Origin: Alphaproteobacteria bacterium
Lineage (GTDB): Bacteria; Pseudomonadota; Alphaproteobacteria; Caulobacterales; Aquidulcibacteraceae
Length of the DNA stretch: 64,000 bases
Direction of reading: 5' to 3'
Assembly: GCA_018969015.1 (NCBI GenBank)
Contig: JAGWZE010000008.1
Span: forward strand, 45,980-109,979
Both the position numbers and the translations under genes were made by a program. Shown one piece after another: positions 1 to 9,215 of the stretch; position 1 is the first letter of the stretch; each line of letters opens with the position of its first letter. The notes beneath the pieces were generated by a model. That model was given only the letters and a program-made list of their open reading frames with translations. It made no database searches and was not told the DNA's origin.

Positions 1-162
1 CCCGCCCCTGCGGCGGCTCCCGACGAAAGGGACGATATAAAAAGGGCCGGCCGATCCGCCAAGTAATGGTTTGCGGGGACGGGTTGGCGATGGCCGGGCG
101 GGCGATGGGCGCGCCGCCCCCGGAGTGCTGGCGCGGCGGCGGGCCATCGGGCGGCCGCCCTG

Positions 163-255
163 AAAAAAGAAGCCGCTGGCCGCCCGTCACGAGGCAAGGG
201 GGCTTCGGCCGCGGGGGCTGTCGCGGCACGGCTCACCCCGGCGGGCGGCCAGCGG
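163..255 (-). terminator. Long-loop terminator-like inverted repeat after recA
   Basis: Just past the recA stop, a perfect 14-base inverted repeat (173-186 with 242-255) encloses a loop of about 55 bases. On the minus strand it is followed by a run of six T (complement of 163-168). This is the order expected of an intrinsic terminator, but the loop is unusually long. The rest of 1-294 shows no gene I can support. Confidence 0.45.
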
Positions 256-294
256 TTTGCGGAGGGCGCGGGCGCGCATCGCCCGCGCGACGCG

Positions 295-1356
<1,062 letters not shown>

Positions 1357-1452
1357 GTCCGTCGCTCCTTATCCCCCGAGTCCCGCGGGGGCGCCACTCC
1401 AGCCCGCGCGCGATCGCGCAGCGCCTGAGCTTTCGTACGCGCTTTGTTCACG

Positions 1453-1467
1453 GAACGCAAGCAGAAC
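1453..1467 (-). promoter_or_regulatory. LexA (SOS) box upstream of recA
   Basis: The minus strand reads GTTC-TGCTTGC-GTTC, an exact match to the alphaproteobacterial LexA operator GTTC-N7-GTTC. It lies about 97 bases before the recA start codon, a sensible place for SOS repression. Confidence 0.8.
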
Positions 1468-1584
1468 ATTCGCCTGTCGAGGTATCGAACTCGCTCGAAA
1501 CGGGAGACGCGCTTGTGGATGGCGCGCGCTGCGGTGGACGCACGAGGAGGTCACGGTCCCGAGCGGCGCGGACGGGATCCCCGA

Positions 1585-1610
1585 CGCGCCTCCGGCGCGC
1601 CGAGGATGAC
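1585..1610. repeat. Dispersed palindromic repeat, copy 1
   Basis: The 26 bases here, with the core GGCGCGCC and ending GAGGATGAC, recur exactly at 21635-21660. Both copies are intergenic and contain a GC-rich palindrome (GGCGCGCC mirrored around CTCC). This looks like a REP/BIME-type dispersed element. It lies between recA and cckA; the rest of 1357-1624 holds only the recA promoter region. Confidence 0.55.
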
Positions 1611-1624
1611 AGGCGGGCGCTCGA

Positions 1625-4165
1625 TCAGGCCGCGAGCAGTTCCTTGACGCGCTCGGCGAGCACACGGGCGCCGACCGGCTTGGACAGGAAGCTCACCGGG
1701 ATGTTGTCGATCACCTTCTGCACGCTTTCGGGCGCATAGCCGGAGAGCAGCAGCACCTTCGCTGCGCCGATGAGTTCGGGACCGGCGGCGCGCAGCATGT
1801 CCGGGCCGTTCATCGCGGGCATCGACACATCCGAGATGACGACGTCGAACGAGCCGGGCTTTTCGCGCAGGATGCGCAGGGCGTCCTCGCCGTCTTCGGC
1901 CAGTTCGATTTCGAAGCCGAATTCGCGCAGGTTGCGGGCCGTCGCGAGACGGACGTCGTCGTCGTCCTCGACGAACAGGATGCGCCGGCCGCGGCCCGAG
2001 GCGTCGACGGGACGGCGCTCCACCTGCGCGCGCTCGCGGCGCGCCATCTCGGCCAATTCGTCCGACGTCGGCGCATAGGCCGGCAGGAAAATGCGGAACG
2101 TCGTGCCTTTGCCGATGAACGAGTCGAAGAAGATGTAGCCGCCCGACTGCTTGACGATCCCGTAGCACGTGGCGAGCCCGAGGCCGGTGCCGCGGTTCGG
2201 CTCTTTCGTCGAGTGGAATGGGTGGAAGATCTTTTCCTTGTCGTCGTCCTTGATGCCGCAGCCGGTGTCGCTGACCTCGATCTGCACATAGTCGCCGTCT
2301 TCGACGGGCACGTTGGCGGCGTAGCGGCGCACGTCCGACGCGGACACATGCGACGTGCGCAGACCGAGCGTGCCGCCGCGGGCGATCGTTTCGTCCTGCG
2401 CCGTCATGGCGTCGCGCGCATTGGAGATGAGGTTGACGAGCACGCGCTCGAGCTGCGTGCGGTCGGCCTTCACGAACGGCAGGCTTTGGCCGTGCTGGAT
2501 CTCCACCTTCACCGCATCGCCGGCGAGACGACGACCGATCTCGTGCATCTGCTGCATGAAGCCGGCGACTTCGAGGATCTCGTTGCGGAACGTCTGCTGG
2601 CGCGCGTAGGCGCGAAGCATTTCCGAAAGCTCCTTCGCGCGCAGGGCGTGGATGTTGATCTGGTTGAGCTCGACATAATCGGGATCGCCGACGGGATGGC
2701 GCAGGAGGAGATAGTCCGTCGTCTGCATCATCACGGTGAGCAGGTTGTTGAAGTCGTGCGCAACGCCGCCCGCGAGGAGCCCGATTTCGCGCATCTTCTC
2801 CGCCTGGGCGAGGCGTTGTTCGAGCTCGCGCTGCTCGGACACGTTGATGACGTAGGCGAGCGCGCGGCCATCGCCCATGCGCACGATGTGCACGTGCGCG
2901 GCGACGCCGGGCTCGGTGGCGAGACGCAGCTCGACCGGCGCGCCCTGGCTCGCTTTGCGCAGCTTGGCCTGGAAGGCGTCGACGCCGTCGCCGGCTTCGA
3001 ACAGATCGGCGAACCGCGCGCCCGGCGCAGCGCGGCCTTGCGCCATCTCCATCAGCGCCTGGTTGGCGTCGAGAATGCCGGCGGCGACGGGATCGGCGCC
3101 ATCGAGCAGCGCGGCGCCGAACGGGGCGTGGTCGAAGAAGGCTTCGGTCGGCTCGCCCGCGCGGACGGGGCGTTCGACGGGCGCGGCCTCGGGCAGCGCG
3201 TCCGCGTCGCTGGCGAAAACGAGCGCGCGGCAGGCGGCGTCGCCATCGGCGGCGGGCCAATAGGTGAGCACGACGGCGGGCGTCTCCGCGCCATCACGCG
3301 CGCGCAGCGTGACGTCGGTCCGCGTCGCGCCGAGGCTGCGGCGGTCGCGGCGCAGGACGCGGGCCGAATCTTCTTTCACGAAATCGCGAAGGCGCAGCAT
3401 CGGCGTCTCGTCGCCGAAGCCGAGCAGCGTGCGCAGCGCCTGGTTGACGTACACCACCGAGCCGTCCTGGCGTGCGGCGAAGAAGCCGAGGGGCGCGTCG
3501 TCGACGAACAGAGCGCGGGCGGCGTCGCCTTCGACGACGGCGGTGGAGGTCATGGGGCGCAGCCGCCACAGGATGCGATCGGCCCCGAACGGGGCGACGC
3601 TGGCCTCGTAGCGATGCGTCTCGCCGCCGGCGCGCAGCGTTGCGGGCGGCAGGATTTCGCTGCGCGTTTCGCCGAGCCCCGCGGCGCGGGCGAGCCGGTA
3701 CATCGGGGCCGACATCAGCGGATCGGAACCGAAGAGGCGATCGAAGGCGGGCGGACGCGTGCTGTCCGACATGGCGCCCGCCTCGCCCGCGAGCGCGGCG
3801 TAGCGCTGGTTCACGGCGATGACGGCGCCCGTGCGGTCGCTTACGAGGGCCGGCTCGGCGATGCCGTCGAGCACCGAATACTCGCCGCTGGTCGTCATGG
3901 CGGCAGCCTCGGCCGCGCCGCGGTCAGGGAACAGGCCGATCTGGCGGCCCCGGTTGCGCGACAGCCAGAGGAAAAACACCGCCGCCACCGCGGCCAGCGC
4001 GAGGAAGAGGACAACGCCGACACGGCCGACATCGGGGCCCGCCGTCAGTGCGACGCCAGCGGCTCCGGCGGCGATCGCCAGCGCGGCCCAGAACGCCAGA
4101 CGCACCGGATCAAGGCCCGGCCCGGCCCGGCGCCGATTCGGTTCGTTCTCATGCGACATGGACAT
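1625..4165 (-). CDS. cckA: Hybrid sensor histidine kinase CckA
   Basis: CckA is the membrane hybrid kinase that feeds phosphate through ChpT to CtrA and CpdR in the alphaproteobacterial cell cycle. The 846-residue protein has two N-terminal membrane helices (about 23-70), PAS-like domains, a HisKA domain with the phospho-accepting His470 in GGVAHDFNN, an HATPase domain with GTGLGLATCYG, and a C-terminal receiver with Asp779 in ISDVSMPAMNG. The start at MSMSHENEP is preferred over in-frame upstream starts that add a basic, non-conserved tail. Its position beside flhB-fliR-fliQ matches Caulobacter. A GANTC site (4194-4198) lies about 30 bases upstream of the start. Confidence 0.95.
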   Translation of the reverse strand: MSMSHENEPNRRRAGPGLDPVRLAFWAALAIAAGAAGVALTAGPDVGRVGVVLFLALAAVAAVFFLWLSRNRGRQIGLFPDRGAAEAAAMTTSGEYSVLDGIAEPALVSDRTGAVIAVNQRYAALAGEAGAMSDSTRPPAFDRLFGSDPLMSAPMYRLARAAGLGETRSEILPPATLRAGGETHRYEASVAPFGADRILWRLRPMTSTAVVEGDAARALFVDDAPLGFFAARQDGSVVYVNQALRTLLGFGDETPMLRLRDFVKEDSARVLRRDRRSLGATRTDVTLRARDGAETPAVVLTYWPAADGDAACRALVFASDADALPEAAPVERPVRAGEPTEAFFDHAPFGAALLDGADPVAAGILDANQALMEMAQGRAAPGARFADLFEAGDGVDAFQAKLRKASQGAPVELRLATEPGVAAHVHIVRMGDGRALAYVINVSEQRELEQRLAQAEKMREIGLLAGGVAHDFNNLLTVMMQTTDYLLLRHPVGDPDYVELNQINIHALRAKELSEMLRAYARQQTFRNEILEVAGFMQQMHEIGRRLAGDAVKVEIQHGQSLPFVKADRTQLERVLVNLISNARDAMTAQDETIARGGTLGLRTSHVSASDVRRYAANVPVEDGDYVQIEVSDTGCGIKDDDKEKIFHPFHSTKEPNRGTGLGLATCYGIVKQSGGYIFFDSFIGKGTTFRIFLPAYAPTSDELAEMARRERAQVERRPVDASGRGRRILFVEDDDDVRLATARNLREFGFEIELAEDGEDALRILREKPGSFDVVISDVSMPAMNGPDMLRAAGPELIGAAKVLLLSGYAPESVQKVIDNIPVSFLSKPVGARVLAERVKELLAA

Positions 4166-4260
4166 TCCTGCTTTCCAGCTTCCCATTAAGACCGATTCGG
4201 CGCGCCGCGTGCCCCTTCGAGCCATGGGCCAGGCTCCCTGGCTTCGCCCGACGGCCCCGC

Positions 4261-5361
4261 CTAGGGCAGGCCGCTGCGCGGCGCCCCCGTGCGGGTCGGG
4301 CGGCGGCGGTTCGCGAGCCGGAGAATGACCCCGATCACCTTGGCGACCGCTTCGTAGTGCTCACGCGGGATGGGCGCGTCGAGTTCGGCGGTGGCGTACA
4401 GCGCGCGCGCCAGCGGCGGATCCTCGATGATCGGGACGTCGTGCTCGCCGGCGACCTCGCGGATCTTCAAGGCGATGTCGTCCACGCCCTTGGCCACGCA
4501 GATCGGCGCGGGCGTCTCTTCGCCGTCGTAGCGGAGCGCGACGGCGTAGTGCGTCGGGTTGGTGACGACGACCGTGGCGCTCGGCACGGCCTGGATCATG
4601 CGGCGCTGCGCGCGTTGAAGGCGGATCTGGCGGATCTTCATTTTGATCTGCGGGTCCCCTTCGGACTGGCGCAGTTCGTCCTTCACTTCGGAGCGCGACA
4701 TGCGCATGCGCTTCATGTAGCTCTGCCGCGTCATCACGTAGTCGACGATCGCCAGTGCGCCGAACGCGATGAGGCAGGCCCAGATGAGCGCGCCGATCCG
4801 CTCGCGGAACAGCGCCCAGAAGGCCCCAAGATCGAGCGTCACGAGGTTTTCGAGCACACCGTCGCGCGGCCACAGGGCCCAGACCAACGCGGCGCCGACG
4901 ACGACGAGCTTGAAGACCGCCTTGCCGAAATTGGCGAGCGCGGCGGCGCCGAACACCCGCTTGAAGCCCTCGATCGGATTGATGCGTTCGAGCTTGGGTT
5001 CGAGCCGCTTCGAGGAGAAGGCCGGCTGGTCCTGCAGATAGCGGCCGGCGATGCCCGCACCGGCCATCGCGAGCATCGTGAGCCCCACCGCCGCGCCCAC
5101 GCGAAGGCCCATTTCCAGCAGCAGCGCCTGGAGGGCCGGCCCGTCCGTCGCGAACGTGTGCGAAGACTCGAGCAGGACGAGCGCGAGGTGGCCGATGCGC
5201 TCGGCCATGGCGCCGCCGGACGTGGTCAGCGTGAGCGCGCCGGCGGCCAGCATGAGCCACGTCGTCGCTTCCGGCGAATAGATGATCTCGCCGCGCTCGC
5301 GCGCTTCGGCCAACCGTTTCGCGGTTGGCTCTTCTGTCTTTTCGTCCTGGTCTTCGGCCAT
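4261..5361 (-). CDS. flhB: Flagellar export switch protein FlhB
   Basis: FlhB is the inner-membrane component of the flagellar type III export gate that switches substrate class through self-cleavage. The 366-residue protein has a charged N-terminus (EDQDEKTEEPTAKRLAEAR), four hydrophobic segments, and the autocleavage motif NPTH followed by YAVALRY in the cytoplasmic domain. It follows fliR by nine bases and fliQ-fliR-flhB form one minus-strand operon, with cckA downstream. Confidence 0.97.
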   Translation of the reverse strand: MAEDQDEKTEEPTAKRLAEARERGEIIYSPEATTWLMLAAGALTLTTSGGAMAERIGHLALVLLESSHTFATDGPALQALLLEMGLRVGAAVGLTMLAMAGAGIAGRYLQDQPAFSSKRLEPKLERINPIEGFKRVFGAAALANFGKAVFKLVVVGAALVWALWPRDGVLENLVTLDLGAFWALFRERIGALIWACLIAFGALAIVDYVMTRQSYMKRMRMSRSEVKDELRQSEGDPQIKMKIRQIRLQRAQRRMIQAVPSATVVVTNPTHYAVALRYDGEETPAPICVAKGVDDIALKIREVAGEHDVPIIEDPPLARALYATAELDAPIPREHYEAVAKVIGVILRLANRRRPTRTGAPRSGLP

Positions 5362-5370
5362 GGGCGCGAC

Positions 5371-6120
5371 CTATCGGAGCGAGCGGGCGAACTGGTCGAG
5401 GCGATCGAGCCACACCAGCATGCCGGCGGAAAGAACCAGCGCCGTGATCATGAACCCGCCCAGCACGTTCAAGGACATGGCGACGAAAAACACCTGGATC
5501 TGCGGGATCAGGCGCGACAGCACGCCCAGACCGATCCGGAAGATCAGGCCGGCGAAGATCAGCGGCGCGGTGATCTGCAGCGCGATGCGGAACGAATCGC
5601 CCACGGCGCGGACGCCGAGATCGGCGATGTCGCCGAGCGCGACGCTCTCGGACGGCCGGAAGAGCCCGTAGCTGTCGACGAGCGCGCGCAGGAAGGCGTG
5701 ATGGAGGTCGGTCGCGAACACCAATGCGATGCCGAGAATGCCCAGGAACACCGACACCACCTGCCCCGTGGCGGTCATCGTCGGATCGGCGGTCTGCGCG
5801 AAGGACAGGCCCGTCTCCATGCCGATGATCTGGCCGGCCGTGGCGAGCGCGGAGACGAGGATGCGCGCGACCGCGCCCATGGCGAGGCCGATCAGCACTT
5901 CGCCGATCAGGACGCCGGTCGCGACGCCGAAATCGGCGGGCGCCTTGGGGATGACGGGCGCGACGGCTGGCGCCACGACGACGGTGACGAGCAGCGCGAG
6001 CGTCAACCGGACGTTGGCGGGAACGGGCTGTTCGCCGAACGCCGGGAACAGCATCAGCATCGTGCCGATCCGCGCGAAGGTGAGCGCCACGCTCCACAGA
6101 TCGACGCCGAACATCTCCAC
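5371..6120 (-). CDS. fliR: Flagellar export protein FliR
   Basis: FliR is a multi-spanning inner-membrane protein of the flagellar type III export gate (FliPQR core). The 249 residues contain about six hydrophobic helices and the family-typical FARIGTMLMLFPAFGE near the N-terminus. The gene begins with GTG at 6120, or possibly ATG at 6114, directly behind the fliQ stop. It is part of fliQ-fliR-flhB. Confidence 0.95.
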   Translation of the reverse strand: MEMFGVDLWSVALTFARIGTMLMLFPAFGEQPVPANVRLTLALLVTVVVAPAVAPVIPKAPADFGVATGVLIGEVLIGLAMGAVARILVSALATAGQIIGMETGLSFAQTADPTMTATGQVVSVFLGILGIALVFATDLHHAFLRALVDSYGLFRPSESVALGDIADLGVRAVGDSFRIALQITAPLIFAGLIFRIGLGVLSRLIPQIQVFFVAMSLNVLGGFMITALVLSAGMLVWLDRLDQFARSLR

Positions 6121-6121
6121 G

Positions 6122-6385
6122 TCAGTAGGCCGCGATCTTCTGGAAGATCTGCTCGGTGAAACGCCCGAGCAACCCGCCCATGATCGGCAGGAACAACACG
6201 AGCGTGACGAAGATCGCGAGAATTTTCGGCACGAATACCAGTGTCTGTTCTTGGATCTGTGTGAGCGTTTGCAGAAGCGAGACGACGAGGCCGACGACCA
6301 GGCCGACGATCATCGCCGGCGCAGAGATCAGGATCGTAAGCCAGAGCGCGTCCCGACCGAAATCGAGCACCTCGGCGGGCGTCAT
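6122..6385 (-). CDS. fliQ: Flagellar export protein FliQ
   Basis: FliQ is a small two-helix export gate protein. Beginning at MTPAEVLDFGRDALW it has 87 residues, the normal family length; the longer frame adds 11 residues that are not FliQ-like. Two hydrophobic helices are clear (LTILISAPAMIVGLVVGLVV and a second near residues 55-75). It is the first gene of fliQ-fliR-flhB and has a CtrA-like box about 50 bases upstream of the start. Confidence 0.95.
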   Translation of the reverse strand: MTPAEVLDFGRDALWLTILISAPAMIVGLVVGLVVSLLQTLTQIQEQTLVFVPKILAIFVTLVLFLPIMGGLLGRFTEQIFQKIAAY

Positions 6386-6431
6386 GGCGCAGTCCTTTCG
6401 TCGATCGTGCGGCGACAAAGCGGTCGTACGG

Positions 6432-6446
6432 TGAATCGGGCGTTAA
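6432..6446 (-). promoter_or_regulatory. CtrA-like box upstream of fliQ
   Basis: The plus strand reads TGAA-TCGGGCG-TTAA(CC), one mismatch from the CtrA consensus TTAA-N7-TTAA. It lies 47-61 bases before the fliQ start. The fliQR promoter of Caulobacter is a known CtrA-dependent class II flagellar promoter, so the position fits. A GANTC methylation site (6433-6437) overlaps the box. Confidence 0.5.
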
Positions 6447-6622
6447 CCGGAACCCGCGAAACGAGGTGTGTGGATGTCGCTGCGCAGCGCATTGCCGCGC
6501 CCAGTCGACGTCGATGGTGTGTCGTCGGCGCCGCAGCTGAGGACATTCGAAAACACCCCCTCGCCGCGCGCCTACATTGCGAAGAAAGATAAGTCGGGGC
6601 GAACGACTGGGTGGAGGACGTC

Positions 6623-6742
6623 ATGGAACAGGCTTCAAAGGTCACGTGGGTGACTCGCGTTCGCGCGTGGATCAAAAAACTCCGGACGGGAACCGACGAT
6701 TACGGTCGTCGCCTGATCGACGGATATGGTCTGGAGCGCTGA
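6623..6742 (+). CDS. Small basic protein of 39 residues between fliQ and fliP
   Basis: I do not recognise this gene. An ATG preceded at good spacing by GGAGG (6613-6617) opens a 39-codon frame with no internal stop. The product is basic, rich in Arg and Lys (TRVRAWIKKLRTG), then DDYGRRLIDGYGLER at the C-terminus, with no membrane segment or Cys. It is divergent from fliQ and ends 23 bases before the fliP stop, so it faces flagellar genes on both sides. A CtrA-like box lies about 180 bases upstream. The strong ribosome site and isolated reading frame make it a credible small gene; its role is unknown. Confidence 0.55.
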   Translation: MEQASKVTWVTRVRAWIKKLRTGTDDYGRRLIDGYGLER

Positions 6743-6765
6743 GTTTCCTGCATAAGATCTGAGCA

Positions 6766-7587
6766 TCAGCCGCCTGGCGGGCCGGTCGCGAAACTTTCGA
6801 CGAGCGAGCCCGCCACCAGGCGCCAGCCATCGACCAGCACGAAGAAAATCAGCTTGAACGGCAGGCTGATCGTGATCGGCGGCACCATCATCATGCCCAT
6901 CGCCATGAGCAGCGAACTCACCACGAGATCGATGATCAGGAACGGGATGAAGAGCATGAAGCCGATCTCGAACGCGCGGCGCAGCTCTGAGATCATGAAC
7001 GCCGGGATGACCACACGCAGCGGCAGATCGTCCGCCGTCTGAGGCGTCTCGAGTTTCGCCATGTCGACGAAGAGTTTCAGGTCCTGCTCGCGCGTGTGCT
7101 GCAGCATGAAGCCGCGCACGGGCTCGGCGATGCGCGGATAGGCCTCCGAGAGCGTCATCTGCCCTTCCATCAGCGGGCGCACGCCCGCCTGATAGGCGGC
7201 GTCCCACGTCGGCTGCATCACGAAGGCCGTGAGGAACAGCGCCAGAGAGACGATCACGACGTTGGGCGGCGCCTGCTGCAGGCCGATGGCGGTGCGCAGC
7301 AGAGAGAGCACGACGACGATGCGCACGAAGCACGTTGTCATGATGAGGATCGACGGCGCCAGCGACAGCACCGTGACGAGCGCGGTGAGTTGCAGCACGC
7401 GCTCGGTGAGGCCGGCCCCCGTGCCGAGATCGATGTTGATCGACGGGTTCGGGGCGGTCTGCGCCGCGGCGACGCCGCCGAAGGCAAAGAGGCCGAACGC
7501 GATCACGACGGGCGCGACGAGGCCGATGACCAGCCACGCCAATTCGCGCCTAAGATCGCGCGGCGTTTTCTCGTGATCGGGCTTCAT
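6766..7587 (-). CDS. fliP: Flagellar export protein FliP
   Basis: FliP forms the core of the flagellar type III export channel. The 273-residue product begins at MKPDHEKTP, has an N-terminal hydrophobic signal ending near GVAAAQT, the conserved region SLAPSILIMTTCFVRIVVVLS-like, and C-terminal helices around IPFLIIDLVVSSLLMAMGMM. Its ATG overlaps the fliO stop as ATGA, so the two are translationally coupled. Longer frames upstream are not FliP-like. Confidence 0.96.
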   Translation of the reverse strand: MKPDHEKTPRDLRRELAWLVIGLVAPVVIAFGLFAFGGVAAAQTAPNPSINIDLGTGAGLTERVLQLTALVTVLSLAPSILIMTTCFVRIVVVLSLLRTAIGLQQAPPNVVIVSLALFLTAFVMQPTWDAAYQAGVRPLMEGQMTLSEAYPRIAEPVRGFMLQHTREQDLKLFVDMAKLETPQTADDLPLRVVIPAFMISELRRAFEIGFMLFIPFLIIDLVVSSLLMAMGMMMVPPITISLPFKLIFFVLVDGWRLVAGSLVESFATGPPGG

Positions 7588-7886
7588 GACGCGGCGCTTT
7601 CGTCCGCGGCGTCCGCAGCGGGCGCATCGCGGCCACGCGCTTTGGCGATCGGGCGATCGCCGAAGGGCGACAGGAGAATCAGGTGCTCTTCGCCGTCGAC
7701 GGCGACCAGCGCGAGTTGACGGCGCGGATCCAGCATCAGGCGCTCCACGACGCGAAGCCGACGCCCGGCCGGGGGCGGTCCTGGCTGCACCATGCCGAGG
7801 CGGCGGGCCGCCAGCGCCAGAAGGCCGATCATCGCGAGGGTGGCGACCAGCGCAAACACGGCGCGGCCCCAATCGAGCACATCCAT
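7584..7886 (-). CDS. fliO: Flagellar export assembly protein FliO
   Basis: FliO is a small membrane protein that helps FliP assemble. The 100-residue product starts at MDVLDWGRAVFALV, has one N-terminal membrane helix followed by a basic segment, and the FliO core LRVVERLMLDPRRQLALVAVDGEEHLIL. It precedes fliP with a four-base overlap. The promoter region toward flgB holds an exact CtrA box. Confidence 0.9.
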   Translation of the reverse strand: MDVLDWGRAVFALVATLAMIGLLALAARRLGMVQPGPPPAGRRLRVVERLMLDPRRQLALVAVDGEEHLILLSPFGDRPIAKARGRDAPAADAADESAAS

Positions 7887-7952
7887 CGCGGCGCCTCCCT
7901 TCTGTCGGGCCGAGCGGACAAGGCCGCGAGTCGGGACGGCGCTCAAGGCCGG

Positions 7953-7971
7953 TTAAGCCGCCATTAACCAT
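7953..7971. promoter_or_regulatory. CtrA box between fliO and flgB
   Basis: TTAA-GCCGCCA-TTAACCAT is an exact TTAA-N7-TTAA CtrA site with the extended CCAT half. It lies about 66 bases from the fliO start and 38-52 bases before flgB, in the divergent intergenic region, so it could serve both class II flagellar operons. A GAGTC methylation site lies at 7928-7932. Confidence 0.75.
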
Positions 7972-8005
7972 GCTGAGCGAGAGTTGAAGATCGGAGGCTT
8001 CCGCC

Positions 8006-8398
8006 GTGTCACTGCTCGATCAGCCGTACTTTGCAGCGCTGCGGGCGCGGCTCGATCTCTTGAGCCAGCGCCAGAAGCTGATTTCCGAGAACGTCGCGAA
8101 CGCGTCGACGCCGGGCTACGTGCCGCGCGACATCGACACCTCGCAGTTCGACCGCGCTCTCGCGAGCGCGATGCAACGCCGGGCTTCGGGGATGTCGCCG
8201 GCGTCGAGCGTCTCGACGTCGCTCGCCCGCATCGTCAAAAGCCCGGACACCGAAACCACGCTCGACGGCAATGCGGTCGAGCTCGAAGACCAGGTTCTGA
8301 AGGCCGCGCAGACGCGCCAAGCCTACGAAACCTCCGTCGCCTTGTATCAGAAGGGCCTCGCCTTGATCCGCCTCGCCGCGCGCGGGCCCGGCCAATAG
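8006..8398 (+). CDS. flgB: Flagellar basal-body rod protein FlgB
   Basis: FlgB forms the proximal rod of the flagellar basal body in the periplasm. The 130-residue protein starts with GTG behind TCGGAGG. It has the family N-terminal heptad region with SENVANASTPGYVPRD and the C-terminal helical region that packs in the rod. It leads the operon flgB-flgC-fliE. Confidence 0.95.
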   Translation: MSLLDQPYFAALRARLDLLSQRQKLISENVANASTPGYVPRDIDTSQFDRALASAMQRRASGMSPASSVSTSLARIVKSPDTETTLDGNAVELEDQVLKAAQTRQAYETSVALYQKGLALIRLAARGPGQ

Positions 8399-8408
8399 GA
8401 GCTGACGC

Positions 8409-8822
8409 GTGAGCGATCTCGACGCCGCAATGGCGGCCGCCGCGAGCGGCCTCTCCGCCCAGACGATGCGCATGCGCATCGCTGCAGAAAACATGGCCAA
8501 CGCCAACTCCACCGGGCAGACGCCGGGTTCGGATCCGTTCCGGCGGCGCATTCCCGTGCTGCAGGGCGCGGAGCTGAAATCGGGCGACGCGTTCGGCGTG
8601 ATGGTGGTCGGCGCGATCCAGGATCAGTCCGACTTCCGGCTGCAGTATAACCCGGCCCATCCGGCGGCGGACGCGTCGGGCATGGTGAAGATGCCCAACG
8701 TCGACACCATGATCGAGATGATGGACATGCGCGAAGCCGCGCGCGCCTACGAGGCGAATCTGAGCATGCTCGACACGTCGCGCAGCCTGACGAGCCGAAC
8801 GCTCGACATCCTGCGCCGCTGA
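8409..8822 (+). CDS. flgC: Flagellar basal-body rod protein FlgC
   Basis: FlgC is a proximal rod subunit. The 137-residue protein starts with GTG (MSDLDAAM) ten bases after flgB and carries the conserved AAENMANANSTG near the N-terminus, then PNVDTMIEMMDMREAARAYEAN near the C-terminus. Length and order fit flgB-flgC-fliE. Confidence 0.96.
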   Translation: MSDLDAAMAAAASGLSAQTMRMRIAAENMANANSTGQTPGSDPFRRRIPVLQGAELKSGDAFGVMVVGAIQDQSDFRLQYNPAHPAADASGMVKMPNVDTMIEMMDMREAARAYEANLSMLDTSRSLTSRTLDILRR

Positions 8823-8854
8823 GGGGCGATCCGGCCCCGTACCGAGGCTGACCG

Positions 8855-9175
8855 ATGGCGATCGATCCGATTTCCGCATCCCGCGCCTATCAGGCGGCGG
8901 CGCGGGCGCTCAAGACCAGCAGCACCGAAGGCGGCAGCGACGCCGGCGCAGCGGGCGGCCTCGACTTCGGCAACATGGTCAAAGGCGCGGTCGAGCAGAC
9001 GACCGCGGCGACGAAGGCCGCCGAGAAGATGGGCATGCAGGCGGCGGCCGGCCGGGCCGACATCGTCGACGTGGTGACGGCCATTGCCGCCGCCGAAACG
9101 ACCCTCGAGACCATGATCACGGTCCGCAACCAGGTGATCCAGGCCTACCAGGAAATCCTGCGCATGCCGATCTGA
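8855..9175 (+). CDS. fliE: Flagellar hook-basal body protein FliE
   Basis: FliE joins the MS ring to the rod. The 106-residue protein has the family C-terminal signature: DIVDVVTAIAAAETTLETMI, then VRNQVIQAYQEILRMPI. The N-terminal third is low in complexity (Ser, Gly, Ala). It is last in the flgB operon; folB starts 40 bases later. Confidence 0.95.
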   Translation: MAIDPISASRAYQAAARALKTSSTEGGSDAGAAGGLDFGNMVKGAVEQTTAATKAAEKMGMQAAAGRADIVDVVTAIAAAETTLETMITVRNQVIQAYQEILRMPI

Positions 9176-9215
9176 CGCGCTCGCGTCGGCCGCGCCGCGG
9201 GGCTAAACATCCCGC

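Noticed and set aside
2213..4189. Long open frame of 658 codons antisense to cckA
   Set aside because: It mirrors cckA on the other strand, lacks any family motif and is the kind of long antisense frame that high GC content creates.
6468..6653. 61-codon plus-strand frame upstream of the 39-residue gene
   Set aside because: It has no ribosome site, overlaps the promoter region of fliQ, and competes with the better supported frame at 6623.
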